Assembly: GCF_021261325.1 (NCBI RefSeq)
Contig: NZ_JAJSBI010000012.1
Location: 62,001 to 126,000, forward strand
Origin: Streptomyces guryensis
Lineage (GTDB): Bacteria > Actinomycetota > Actinomycetes > Streptomycetales > Streptomycetaceae
DNA length: 64,000 bases
Reading direction: 5' to 3'
Shown here: in pieces, positions 54,556 through 62,693 of the stretch
How positions within the stretch are numbered: the stretch's first letter is position 1
Layout: every line of letters starts with the position of its first letter
Program-made: the position numbers and the translations under genes
The notes under the pieces: model-generated
Database searches by the model: none
Told to the model about the DNA's origin: nothing
The model's input: the letters and a program-made list of their open reading frames with translations, nothing else

Positions 54556-54568
54556 CACAATCTGTGCA
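54556..54568 (+). promoter_or_regulatory. Leaderless start with -10 box inside a palindrome
   Basis: GCACA-ATC-TGTGC is a perfect inverted repeat. CACAAT within it ends exactly 6 bases before the ATG at 54568 and can serve as the -10 box, so a repressor at this site would cover the transcription start. Confidence 0.4.
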
Positions 54569-54798
54569 TGGAACACGACGGCCAACTCGAGCTCTATGCG
54601 GCAGTCGCGGACCAACTGAAGGAAGCGCACTCAAGGGTGCGCGCACTGCAAGTCCCGGAGGGCGTACGGATGGCGCTGACCCGGAAGCTGCTGGTCATTA
54701 CGGCCGCGGCCAAGCACGATCTCGCCGACGCGGCAAGGCGTCTGGAGGCGTTCACCACGGACCTCGACGAGGGTCGATTCCCCGAAGAGGGCCGCTGA
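54568..54798 (+). CDS. Small helical protein, 76 aa
   Basis: Begins MEHDGQLELYAAVADQLKEA and consists of two or three amphipathic helices (AHSRVRALQVPEGVRMALTR, VITAAAKHDLADAARRLEAF). The heptad-like spacing suggests a coiled-coil or helical hairpin. It is a conserved small Streptomyces protein between leuD and hupS; no function is known to me. The message appears leaderless. The longer frame from 54508 has no supporting signal. Confidence 0.6.
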   Translation: MEHDGQLELYAAVADQLKEAHSRVRALQVPEGVRMALTRKLLVITAAAKHDLADAARRLEAFTTDLDEGRFPEEGR

Positions 54799-54855
54799 AC
54801 GCGTTCGAGGCAGCCGAGTTCGTTGCGGCGCACGGGTGATTAGCCCGTTTCGTGT

Positions 54856-54884
54856 TTGATTTGCGGTATATATCTGCCTAACGT
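54856..54884 (+). promoter_or_regulatory. hupS promoter
   Basis: TTGATT (54856-54861) and TAACGT (54879-54884), 17 bases apart, 52 bases before the hupS GTG. The spacer contains GGTATATATC, one of the most A+T-rich stretches of the window. Confidence 0.5.
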
Positions 54885-54935
54885 GCGAAAAAGCTTGAAC
54901 ACTTTCGTTCTGGCAATGTCTCCGAAGGGGAAGAC

Positions 54936-55592
54936 GTGAACAAGGCGCAGCTCGTAGAAGCGATTGCCGACAAGCTGGGCGGCCGACAGCAGGCCGCCGA
55001 GGCTGTCGACGCGGTCCTGGACGCCATCGTCCGCGCGACCGTCGCCGGGGACCGGGTCTCGGTCACCGGCTTCGGCTCGTTCGAGAAGGTCGACCGTCCG
55101 GCCCGCTACACCCGCAACCCGCAGACGGGCGAGCGGGTTCGGGTCAAGAAGACCTCCGTTCCGCGCTTCCGCGCGGGCCAGGGCTTCAAGGACCTGGTGA
55201 GCGGCTCCAAGAAGCTCCCGCGCGGTGGCGAGGTCGCCGTCAAGAAGGCGCCCAAGGGCAGCCTGACCGGTGGGGCGGCCGCAACGGTCAAGAAGGCCGC
55301 GGCGAAGAAGACCACCGCCAAGAAGGCGACCGCCGCCGCGAAGAAGACCACGGCGCGGAAGACGACGGCCAAGAAGACGACGGCCACCGCCAAGACGTCC
55401 GCGGCGAAGAAGACGACGGCCAAGAAGACGACGGGCGCCGCCAAGACGTCCGCGGCGAAGAAGACGACGGCCAAGAAGGCGACCGCCAAGAAGGCCCCGG
55501 CGAAGAAGGCGACGGCCAAGAAGGCCCCCGCCAAGAAGTCGACGGCTCGCAAGACCACCACCGCCAAGACGGCCACGGCCCGCAAGAGGTAA
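54936..55592 (+). CDS. hupS: HU-like nucleoid protein with lysine-rich tail
   Basis: 218 residues from the GTG at 54936, with AAGGGG 5 bases upstream. Residues 1-92 are a normal HU fold (MNKAQLVEAIADKLGGRQQA, GDRVSVTGFGSFEKVDRPAR, TRNPQTGERVRVKKTSVPRF, AGQGFKDLV). Residues 93-218 are a histone H1-like tail of KKTTAKK, AAAKK and KAPAKK repeats. Streptomyces HupS is the sporulation-associated HU paralogue that compacts spore chromosomes. The tail DNA contains a 39-base direct repeat (55389 and 55440), so tail length may vary between strains. Confidence 0.94.
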   Translation: MNKAQLVEAIADKLGGRQQAAEAVDAVLDAIVRATVAGDRVSVTGFGSFEKVDRPARYTRNPQTGERVRVKKTSVPRFRAGQGFKDLVSGSKKLPRGGEVAVKKAPKGSLTGGAAATVKKAAAKKTTAKKATAAAKKTTARKTTAKKTTATAKTSAAKKTTAKKTTGAAKTSAAKKTTAKKATAKKAPAKKATAKKAPAKKSTARKTTTAKTATARKR

Positions 55593-55672
55593 GAGGTAAG
55601 GGCACAGGGGCACTCACGCGCCGGGCCGGACTCCGTGTCGGAGTCCGGCCCGCGGCGTGTTCGGGGGCCCCG

Positions 55673-55876
55673 TCAGAGGGTTTGCAGTGTCACCAGGGTG
55701 ATCCGGCGAGCCTCGCCCTCACCGTCGGTCTCGATGCGGACCCGTTGTCCGGGGCGGAGCAGCCGCAGGCCGCCTGCGTCGAACGCGGGTGCGTCGAAGG
55801 GGACGGGGGTGCCGTCGTCCAGCAGCACGCTGCCGGTTCGGGTGGCGGCGTCGTACGTGTAGGCGGTGGCTTGCAT
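55673..55876 (-). CDS. Small OB/cold-shock-like protein, 67 aa
   Basis: From the ATG at 55876: MQATAYTYDAATRTGSVLLD, then DGTPVPFDAPAFDAGG, LRLLRPGQRVRIETDGEG and a last strand RRITLVTLQ. The pattern of five short strands with a G-T-G-S-V-L turn, F-D-A, L-R-L-L-x-G-Q-R-V recalls cold-shock domains, but the RNA-binding aromatic motifs are missing. It is a conserved small protein at this place in Streptomyces. The longer frame from 56017 lacks a ribosome site. Confidence 0.6.
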   Translation of the reverse strand: MQATAYTYDAATRTGSVLLDDGTPVPFDAPAFDAGGLRLLRPGQRVRIETDGEGEARRITLVTLQTL

Positions 55877-56082
55877 GGCGGCCAGCGTAGTGCCTGCGGC
55901 GCCTCGTCGCCGGGGTGCGACCGTCCTGCCGACTGCGGGTGCGTTGTGGCTGGTCGCGCAGTTCCCGGCGCCCCTTCGGGCGCTCAGCCTGCGGCAGTCG
56001 TGCCGCTTGGGCGGCACGGGTGGGGGCGGGCGGCACCTCTGAACGAGCAGCGCCCCACCCCTCCCGCACCGGCACCGGTACC

Positions 56083-56721
56083 TCAGGTTCCGGGAATCAG
56101 TAAACCCGCCGAAACGGCCGCGGTGTACCGCCCCACCCCCAGCGCCAGAGCGGCGCGCAAGTCGTCACCCGTGTCCACGTCCTGGCGTACGGAATCCACG
56201 TCCCCGAGGGTGAGCTCCGCGGCGCCGGACGCCCGGTGCCGGGCGCGGGAATCCGGGCCGAATGCCGGGAGCAATTCGTGGGCGGGGGTTGCGGCCAGCA
56301 AGGTCGTGCCGATTGCAGCCGCGTCCGCGAGGAAAGCGCGGGGGAATTGTTCGGCCGCGTCCAGGACCCGGGACAATTCCAGGGGCCGCAGCGCCGGGAG
56401 ATCGGCGTTCAGGGCGGCAACGGGACTTCCGGGGCGTATGGCGCGTACTGCGGTCACGCCGTGCGTCAGGGCCGCGTTGAGGCCGCCCTGGGGCTCGTCC
56501 GGGACGATCCGCGCGCCCAGCGCGGTGAGCTCGCGGCCCGCCAGGGCGTCGTCCGTGACGACCGCCACATCCCTGACTGCCGGGCAGGCCAGGGCCGCCA
56601 CCACGGTGTCCTGGGCGAAGGCGAGGGCGAGCCCGGGGCGCAGCGCTTCGGCCGCGGTGTCCGAGAGCCTGCTCTTGGCGCGAGTCAGGGGTTTCAGGGG
56701 TATGACCAAGGTCCACTGCAC
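56083..56721 (-). CDS. cofC: Phosphoenolpyruvate/2-phospholactate guanylyltransferase (coenzyme F420 synthesis)
   Basis: 212 residues, GTG start at 56721. Nucleotidyltransferase of the CofC/FbiD family: QWTLVIPLKPLTRAKSRLSD, DVAVVTDDALAGRELTALGA, DEPQGGLNAALTHGV, VAALNADLPALRP, GTTLLAA and the end SVRQDVDTGDDLRAAL. It makes the GTP-activated precursor of the F420 side chain; in actinobacteria phosphoenolpyruvate is used (FbiD). Other F420 genes are not in the window. The gene is divergent from the plsC-type acyltransferase. Confidence 0.9.
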   Translation of the reverse strand: MQWTLVIPLKPLTRAKSRLSDTAAEALRPGLALAFAQDTVVAALACPAVRDVAVVTDDALAGRELTALGARIVPDEPQGGLNAALTHGVTAVRAIRPGSPVAALNADLPALRPLELSRVLDAAEQFPRAFLADAAAIGTTLLAATPAHELLPAFGPDSRARHRASGAAELTLGDVDSVRQDVDTGDDLRAALALGVGRYTAAVSAGLLIPGT

Positions 56722-56877
56722 CGGTGTTCCGTCCCTCTCTTGTCGCGGCCATTGTCACTCAGCCGTCACCTGGACCATCTGGCAGTCGCGTCGTCGGGGC
56801 GTACGGTGTTCTCGACAGACCGGCGGCCTGGGGCGACACTTGTGCGGCCCCCGAAGGCCCTAGAGGAAGGTGTCCGC

Positions 56878-57642
56878 GTGCCCCGCCGCAGAATCGGCTT
56901 CTGGTACCGCTTCGCAGCGGTGCTCTGCAAACCGCCACTGGTGGTTCTGATCAAGCGGGACTGGCGCGGAATGGAGCACATTCCGGCCGACGGCGGATTT
57001 ATCACCGCGGTGAACCACAATTCCCATGCGGACCCCTTCGCGTATGCGCACTATCAGTACAACACCGGACGGGTTCCGCGATTCCTGGCGAAGAGCGGCC
57101 TTTTCAAGAAGGGATTCGTCGGTGCCGCGATGCGCGGCACCGGACAGATCCCCGTCTACCGCGAGACCACGGACGCGCTGAGCGCGTTCCGCGCCGCGAT
57201 CGACGCGGTGCAGCGCGGCGAGTGCGTCGCTTTCTACCCCGAGGGCACCATCACCCGGGACCCCGCACAGTGGCCCATGACCGGCAAGACGGGTGCCGCG
57301 CGCGTCGCCCTCACCACCAAGTGCCCGGTGATCCCCGTCGCTCAGTGGGGCGCCAACGAACTGCTGCCGCCGTACGCCAAGAAGCCCAACATCCGCCCGC
57401 GCAAGACCCACCACGTGCTCGCCGGCCCGCCCGTCGACCTCTCGCGCTTCTACGACAAGGAGATGACCCCGGACCTCCTGAAGGAGGCGACCGCGGTCAT
57501 CATGGCCGCCATCACCCGCCAGCTGGAGGAGATCCGCGGCGAGAAGGCGCCCGAGACGCCGTACGACCCGCGCCGTGAGCGGATCGAGCAGCGGCGCAGG
57601 ACGCAGACGCAGAGCGGTCAGGAAGAGGAGAGCGCCAAGTGA
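56878..57642 (+). CDS. PlsC-type 1-acyl-sn-glycerol-3-phosphate acyltransferase
   Basis: 254 residues from the GTG at 56878, with AGGAAGG 7 bases upstream; the long open frame upstream to 56236 is not coding. Acyltransferase boxes: NHNSHADPF (catalytic His and Asp), GQIPVYRET, FYPEGTITRD, KCPVIPVAQWG. A basic Arg-rich C-terminal tail. Transfers an acyl chain to lysophosphatidate in phospholipid synthesis. The stop overlaps the gpsA start (GTGA), which makes sense because GpsA supplies glycerol-3-phosphate for the same lipids. Confidence 0.92.
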   Translation: MPRRRIGFWYRFAAVLCKPPLVVLIKRDWRGMEHIPADGGFITAVNHNSHADPFAYAHYQYNTGRVPRFLAKSGLFKKGFVGAAMRGTGQIPVYRETTDALSAFRAAIDAVQRGECVAFYPEGTITRDPAQWPMTGKTGAARVALTTKCPVIPVAQWGANELLPPYAKKPNIRPRKTHHVLAGPPVDLSRFYDKEMTPDLLKEATAVIMAAITRQLEEIRGEKAPETPYDPRRERIEQRRRTQTQSGQEEESAK

Positions 57643-58649
57643 GCAAGTCGGTCAAGGCGGCTGTCTTCAGCGCCGGTTCATGGGGCACGGCCTTCGGGAT
57701 GGTGCTCGCCGACGCCGGCTGCGAGGTCACCCTCTGGGGCCGCCGGCCGGAGGTCGTGGACGCGATCAACTCCACCCGGGCCAACCCCGACTACCTGGCC
57801 GGTGTCGAGCTTCCGGAGAACCTGCGGGCCACCACCGACCCCGCCGAGGCCGCCGCGGGCGCCGACTTCACGGTCCTGTCGTTGCCGTCCCAGACGATGC
57901 GCGCCAACCTCGCCGAATGGGCGCCGCTGCTCGCGCCCGACACGATCCTCGTCTCCCTCATGAAGGGCGTCGAACTCGGCTCCGCCATGCGGATGAGCGA
58001 GGTCATCGAGGACGTCGCCAAGGTGGGCGCCGACCGGATCGCCGTCGTCACCGGGCCCAACCTCGCGCGTGAGATCGCCGCCCGGAGGCCGGCCGCCGCC
58101 GTCGTCGCCTGCACCGACGAGGCGGTCGCCAAGCGGCTCCAGGCCGCCTGCCACACGCCGTACTTCCGGCCGTACACGAACACGGACGTGGTCGGCTGCG
58201 AACTGGGCGGTGCCGTCAAGAACGTGATCGGCCTCGCCGTCGGCATCGCGGACGGCATGGGCCTCGGCGACAACGCCAAGGGCTCACTCATCACGCGCGG
58301 TCTCGCCGAGACCACCCGGCTCGGCATCGCGCTGGGCGCCGACCCGCTGACCTTCTCCGGACTCGCGGGCCTGGGCGACCTGGTGGCGACCTGTTCCTCG
58401 CCGCTGTCGCGCAACCACACCTTCGGCACCAACCTCGGCAAGGGCATGACGCTGCAGGAGACCATCGCGGTCACCAAGCAGACCGCCGAGGGCGTCAAGT
58501 CCTGTGAGTCCGTTGCGGATCTGGCCCGCCGGCACGGCGTGGAGATGCCCATCACCGAGACCGTCGTGGACATCGTGCACGAGGGCAAGCCTCCAGTGGT
58601 CGCGCTCAAGGAGCTGATGTCGCGCAGCGCGAAGCCCGAACGACGCTGA
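57639..58649 (+). CDS. gpsA: Glycerol-3-phosphate dehydrogenase [NAD(P)+]
   Basis: Reduces dihydroxyacetone phosphate to sn-glycerol-3-phosphate for lipid synthesis. 336 residues, GTG start overlapping the plsC-type gene by 4 bases. Rossmann motif VFSAGSWGTAFGMVLADAG (SAGSWG rather than the common GAGSWG), VSLMKGVE, VTGPNLAREIA, catalytic Lys in GGAVKNVIGLAVGIADGMG, RGLAETTRLG, SRNHTFG. Soluble cytoplasmic enzyme. Confidence 0.96.
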   Translation: MSKSVKAAVFSAGSWGTAFGMVLADAGCEVTLWGRRPEVVDAINSTRANPDYLAGVELPENLRATTDPAEAAAGADFTVLSLPSQTMRANLAEWAPLLAPDTILVSLMKGVELGSAMRMSEVIEDVAKVGADRIAVVTGPNLAREIAARRPAAAVVACTDEAVAKRLQAACHTPYFRPYTNTDVVGCELGGAVKNVIGLAVGIADGMGLGDNAKGSLITRGLAETTRLGIALGADPLTFSGLAGLGDLVATCSSPLSRNHTFGTNLGKGMTLQETIAVTKQTAEGVKSCESVADLARRHGVEMPITETVVDIVHEGKPPVVALKELMSRSAKPERR

Positions 58650-58693
58650 GCGAACCTGCTGAGTCGACGCTGTATCGGGGCTCTACCAACGGG

Positions 58694-58699
58694 TACTCT
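58694..58699 (+). promoter_or_regulatory. Candidate -10 box of ddl
   Basis: TACTCT ends 9 bases before the ddl ATG at 58709; no ribosome site is visible, so the leader would be a few bases at most. Confidence 0.3.
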
Positions 58700-58708
58700 C
58701 AACGCGAT

Positions 58709-59866
58709 ATGAGCACCGAGAACCTCCCCCAGAGCCCTGAGCAGCCGCCTCGCAAGCCGCGCGTGGCCGTCGTGTTCGGCGGACGCAGCTCCGAACACGG
58801 GATCTCCGTGGTCACCGCCGGCGCCGTCCTCAAGGCCATCGACCGGACCAAGTACGACGTCCTGCCGATCGGCATCACGCGCGAAGGCCGCTGGGCCCTC
58901 ACCGCCGACGAGCCCGAACGCATGGCGATCACCGACCGCCGTACGCCCGAGGTCGACGACGTGGCCGAGTCGGGCGAGGGCGGCGTGGTGCTCCCCCTCG
59001 ACCCCGGCAACCGCGAAGTCGTCGTGAGCGAGCCCGGATCGGTGCCCAAGGCGCTCGGGGAGGTCGACGTCGTCTTCCCCGTCCTGCACGGCCCGTACGG
59101 CGAGGACGGCACCCTGCAGGGCCTGCTGGAGCTCTCCGGCGTCCCGTACGTGGGGTCGGGCGTGCTCGCCTCGGCCGTCGGCCAGGACAAGGAGTACATG
59201 AAGCGGGTGTTCACCTCCTTCGGGCTCAGGGTCGGCCCGTACGTGGTGATCCGGCCGCGCGAGTGGGAGCAGGACGAGCCGGCCGCCCGCAAGAAGATCG
59301 TCGACTTCGCCGGCGAGCACGGCTGGCCGCTCTTCGTGAAGCCCGCGCGCGCGGGTTCGTCGATCGGCATCACCAAGGTCGACGACATCGCCGGCCTCGG
59401 CGACGCGATCGCTCAGGCGCAGCGGCACGACCCGAAGATCCTCGTGGAGGCGGCGCTGCGCGGCCGCGAGATCGAGTGCGGGGTGCTGGAGTTCGAGGAC
59501 GGTCCGCGGGCGAGCGTGCCCTCCGAGATCCCGCCGCCGGACGCGCACGCGTACTACGACTTCGAGGCGAAGTACATCGACTCGACGCCGGGTATCGTGC
59601 CGGCGCCGCTGACGCCCGAGGAGACCGCCGAGGTGCAGCGGCTCGCGGTCGACGCCTTCGAGGCCGCGTCCTGCGAGGGCCTGGTGCGCGCGGACTTCTT
59701 CCTCACCGAGGACGGCGAGTTCGTGATCAACGAGATCAACACGATGCCCGGCATGACCCCGATCTCGATGTACCCCCAGATGTGGCAGGCGACCGGCGTC
59801 AGCTACCCCGAGCTGGTGGACAAGCTGATCCAGGCGGCACTGCGCAGGTCAACGGGCCTGCGCTGA
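58709..59866 (+). CDS. ddl: D-alanine--D-alanine ligase
   Basis: ATP-dependent synthesis of D-Ala-D-Ala for peptidoglycan. 385 residues. ATP-grasp enzyme: VAVVFGGRSSEHGISVVTAG, VFPVLHGPYGEDGTLQGLLE, PYVGSGVLASAVGQDKEYMK, LFVKPARAGSSIGITKV, and the metal site RADFFLTEDGEFVINEINTM with PGMTPISMYPQMW. The tyrosine in YDFEAKY near the active site is the D-Ala-D-Ala type marker rather than D-Ala-D-Lac. It is expressed from its own promoter 59 bases after gpsA. Confidence 0.96.
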   Translation: MSTENLPQSPEQPPRKPRVAVVFGGRSSEHGISVVTAGAVLKAIDRTKYDVLPIGITREGRWALTADEPERMAITDRRTPEVDDVAESGEGGVVLPLDPGNREVVVSEPGSVPKALGEVDVVFPVLHGPYGEDGTLQGLLELSGVPYVGSGVLASAVGQDKEYMKRVFTSFGLRVGPYVVIRPREWEQDEPAARKKIVDFAGEHGWPLFVKPARAGSSIGITKVDDIAGLGDAIAQAQRHDPKILVEAALRGREIECGVLEFEDGPRASVPSEIPPPDAHAYYDFEAKYIDSTPGIVPAPLTPEETAEVQRLAVDAFEAASCEGLVRADFFLTEDGEFVINEINTMPGMTPISMYPQMWQATGVSYPELVDKLIQAALRRSTGLR

Positions 59867-59972
59867 GCGCCCCGAAGGGGCGCGGGGCTGTATCGCATGC
59901 GGCTACCGCCGCGTGGGTGCGAGCAACCACACACGACCCGCAGTCGACGTATGACCGGTACGCCCACGGCGA

Positions 59973-60464
59973 TCAGTCGGCAACACCCGCCGGTATCGCC
60001 TTCTTGATGGCAGGCGCCAGATCAACCAGTGGCGCCATGCCATCCCCGGCCCGCCCCGCCGGGATCCTCACCTCGACATAAACCTTGCGCAGGGTCGTGG
60101 TGAAGCGGAACGACCCGTCGTCCTGCTTCTGCAGCAGCCAGCCCACGCCGTCCACCTCGACCCCGTCGGCCTCCGGATCACTCATCTCCGCGGGCCGCGG
60201 AACACCGCAGCGCAGTATGATCGCCGGGTTCCCCCAGCCCGCGGTCAGCGCGGACGCGGGCTCGGGATCCCGGCGACTCTGACCGTCGGCCCTGGACGGC
60301 AGCACCTTGTCCAGGTTTCGGCACAACTCGGCGACCTTCGTGCCCGGGCTGGGAACCGCGGCCCGGGCGGCGTCGTCTGCTGATGAGCAGCCCGCGGCGG
60401 TGATCAGCAGGGTGAGGACGGGCGGCCCGACAAGGATGCGGCGCCGGTGACGGAAGAACTTCAC
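59973..60464 (-). CDS. DUF3515 lipoprotein
   Basis: 163 residues, GTG start. Signal peptide with lipobox ITAAGCSS, so it is a membrane-anchored outer-surface protein. The domain contains AELCRNLDKVLPSRADGQ, WGNPAIILRCGVPRP and VEVDGVGWLLQKQDDGSFRF, as in DUF3515 proteins of actinobacteria, which often lie near ddl and thiL. Two Cys in the mature domain are probably disulfide-bonded. Function unknown. It converges on ddl. Confidence 0.85.
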   Translation of the reverse strand: MKFFRHRRRILVGPPVLTLLITAAGCSSADDAARAAVPSPGTKVAELCRNLDKVLPSRADGQSRRDPEPASALTAGWGNPAIILRCGVPRPAEMSDPEADGVEVDGVGWLLQKQDDGSFRFTTTLRKVYVEVRIPAGRAGDGMAPLVDLAPAIKKAIPAGVAD

Positions 60465-60484
60465 CGGCCCAGGGTAGACGGGGG

Positions 60485-60718
60485 CTACAGATGGACGACC
60501 GGGCAGGTCAGGGTGCGGGTGATGCCGTCCACTTGCTGGACCTTCGCGACCACCATGCGGCCGAGGTCGTCCACGGTGTCGGCCTGGGCCCGCACGATCA
60601 CGTCATAAGGTCCTGTCACGTCCTCGGCCTGGATGACTCCAGGGATCTTGCTGATCGTCTCGGCGACGGTCGACGCCTTGCCGACCTCCGTCTGGATCAG
60701 GATGTACGCCTGTACCAC
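60485..60718 (-). CDS. Stand-alone Lrp/AsnC ligand-binding (RAM) domain protein
   Basis: 77 residues from the GTG at 60718, with GGAGG 4 bases upstream. VQAYILIQTEVGKASTVAET, ISKIPGVIQAEDVTGPYDVI, VRAQADTVDDLGRMVVAKV and VDGITRTLTCPVVHL give the complete RAM fold with the effector-site loop. The helix-turn-helix of Lrp proteins is absent. Such small proteins can bind amino acids and assemble with full-length Lrp regulators. It is divergent from thiL. Confidence 0.85.
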   Translation of the reverse strand: MVQAYILIQTEVGKASTVAETISKIPGVIQAEDVTGPYDVIVRAQADTVDDLGRMVVAKVQQVDGITRTLTCPVVHL

Positions 60719-60924
60719 GGAACCTCCAGGGCGGCCACGAGGATCATGTGGGGAAAAGGAACGCCACGGTATCGCGTCGTTGCTCGCCGCGGGGAGACCC
60801 GCGGGGGCCGGGGCTTGCGCGCCGGGGTGCGGGCACGGCAGAGGCTGACGGTCACCTCGACCGTATCGAGGACACTGATGACGCGCGACCGGGCACGGCA
60901 AGGGACAGAAGGGGAGCAAGGGCA

Positions 60925-61890
60925 ATGAAGGGCACTGTTGGTGAGCTCGGGGAGTTCGGGCTCATCAGGGAGCTCACCTCCCGTCTCACCACCACCCCGG
61001 CGGTCCGGGTCGGCCCCGGCGACGACGCCGCGGTGGTGGCCGCGCCCGACCGACGGGTCGTGGCCAGCACCGACATCCTCCTGGAGGGACGGCACTTCCG
61101 CCGCGACTGGTCCACCGCCTACGACGTCGGACGTAAGGCCGCTGCGCAGAACCTCGCGGACATCGCCGCCATGGGTGCCGTACCGACCGCAGTGCTGCTC
61201 GGCCTGGTGGTGCCCGCCGAACTCCCGGTGACCTGGCCGAGCGAGCTGATGGACGGCATCCGCGACGAGTGCCAGGTCGCGGGCGCGTCCGTGGTCGGCG
61301 GCGATGTCGTACGGGGCGACACGATCGTGGTGTCGATCACCGCGCTCGGCGATCTGCGTAACCAGGAGCCGATCACCCGGGGCGGCGCCCAGCCCGGCGA
61401 CCTGGTCGCGGTGACCGGCTGGCTGGGCTGGTCCGCCGCCGGTTACGCGGTGCTCTCCCGGGGCTTCCGTTCGCCGCGCGCGTTCGTGGAGGCGCACCGG
61501 CGACCCGAGCCGCCTTACCACGCGGGCCCGGCGGCCGCGGGGCTCGGCGCGACCGCGATGTGCGACGTCAGCGACGGACTCATCGCCGACCTGGGGCACA
61601 TCGCCGAGGCCAGCAAGGTCCGTATCGACATCCGCTCCGGTGCGATCGACATCCCGTCCCAGATGAACGACATCGGGCAGGCAGTCGGCGTCGACCCCAT
61701 GCAGTGGGTGCTGACCGGGGGAGAGGACCACGCGATCGTGGCGACCTTCCCGCCGGACGTGAAGCTGCCCGCCCGCTGGAAGGTGATCGGCGAGGTCCTC
61801 AACCCCTCGGCGCTGCCCCAGGTGACGGTGGACGGGGCGCCGTGGACCAGCAAGGGCGGCTGGGACCACTTCGGAAACATCGAGTCATGA
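60925..61890 (+). CDS. thiL: Thiamine-monophosphate kinase
   Basis: Phosphorylates thiamine monophosphate to thiamine diphosphate with ATP. 321 residues from the ATG at 60925. PurM/ThiL fold: GEFGLIRELTSRL, VGPGDDAAVV, STDILLEGRHFRRDW, DVGRKAAAQNLADIAAMGA, VVGGDVVRGDTIVVSITALG, AMCDVSDGLIADLGHIAEA, VLTGGEDHAIVATF. The stop overlaps the thiD start as ATGA. Confidence 0.96.
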   Translation: MKGTVGELGEFGLIRELTSRLTTTPAVRVGPGDDAAVVAAPDRRVVASTDILLEGRHFRRDWSTAYDVGRKAAAQNLADIAAMGAVPTAVLLGLVVPAELPVTWPSELMDGIRDECQVAGASVVGGDVVRGDTIVVSITALGDLRNQEPITRGGAQPGDLVAVTGWLGWSAAGYAVLSRGFRSPRAFVEAHRRPEPPYHAGPAAAGLGATAMCDVSDGLIADLGHIAEASKVRIDIRSGAIDIPSQMNDIGQAVGVDPMQWVLTGGEDHAIVATFPPDVKLPARWKVIGEVLNPSALPQVTVDGAPWTSKGGWDHFGNIES

Positions 61891-62693
61891 GCGCCCCGCC
61901 CAGGGTGCTGACGGTCGCGGGCTCCGATTCCGGCGGAGGGGCCGGGATCCAGGCCGACCTGAAGACGATGCTCGCGCTCGGCGTGCACGGCATGAGCGTC
62001 GTCACCGCGGTCACCGCGCAGAACTCCCGCGGCGTGCAGGGGGCTTGGGAGCTCCCGGTGGAGGCCGTGCGGGCCCAGTACCGGAGTGTGGTCGATGACA
62101 TCGGCGTACAGGCGGTCAAGACCGGGATGCTGGCCTCGGCCGAACTCGTCGAGACGGTCGCCGGGTTGATCGCGGCGACCGACGCCCCCGTGGTCGTCGA
62201 CCCGGTCGGCATCTCGAAGCACGGGGACCCGCTGCTGGCGGCCTCCGCGCTGGAGTCCGTACGGACGAAGCTGCTGCCCGCGGCGACCGTCGCGACGCCG
62301 AACCTCGACGAGGTGGCCCAACTCGCCGGTGTGCACGTCGAGTCGGAGTCGGATCTGCGCGCCGCCGCCGCGGCCGTGCTGTCGTACGGTCCGCGCTGGG
62401 TGCTCGTCAAGGGCGGCCATCTGCCCGCAGACGCCGTCGATCTGCTCACCGACGGCTCCGAGGAGCACTGGCTGCGCGCCCCCCGGCACGACAACCGGCA
62501 CACGCACGGCACGGGCTGCACCCTCGCGTCGGCGATCGCGTCGCAGCTCGCGAAGGGGCAGTCCGTGCCGGAGGCGGTAGTGGCGGCCAAGGAGTACGTC
62601 ACCGGGGCGATCGCCGCGGGGTTCGCGCTCGGCGGGGGGATCGGGCCCGTGGACCACGGGTGGGCCCTTACGCGGGATAGTCGGGGAGCTTGA
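61887..62693 (+). CDS. thiD: Hydroxymethylpyrimidine (phospho)kinase
   Basis: Two successive phosphorylations of 4-amino-5-hydroxymethyl-2-methylpyrimidine for thiamine synthesis. 268 residues, coupled to thiL by ATGA. Ribokinase-like: TVAGSDSGGGAGIQADLKTM, VTAQNSRGVQGAWELP, VVVDPVGISKHGDPLL, ATPNLDEVAQLAG, VLVKGGHLP and the anion-hole region TGCTLASAIASQLAKGQSV. The last 26 bases overlap the end of the convergent monooxygenase gene. Confidence 0.96.
   Translation: MSAPPRVLTVAGSDSGGGAGIQADLKTMLALGVHGMSVVTAVTAQNSRGVQGAWELPVEAVRAQYRSVVDDIGVQAVKTGMLASAELVETVAGLIAATDAPVVVDPVGISKHGDPLLAASALESVRTKLLPAATVATPNLDEVAQLAGVHVESESDLRAAAAAVLSYGPRWVLVKGGHLPADAVDLLTDGSEEHWLRAPRHDNRHTHGTGCTLASAIASQLAKGQSVPEAVVAAKEYVTGAIAAGFALGGGIGPVDHGWALTRDSRGA

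Noticed and set aside
55289..55590. AAGAAG-rich repeat block as a possible DNA satellite
   Set aside because: It codes for the lysine-rich tail of the HU protein, in frame with a normal HU domain.
56236..56877. Long plus-strand frame running into the plsC-type gene
   Set aside because: It is opposite cofC. The family begins at the GTG at 56878, which has AGGAAGG in front.
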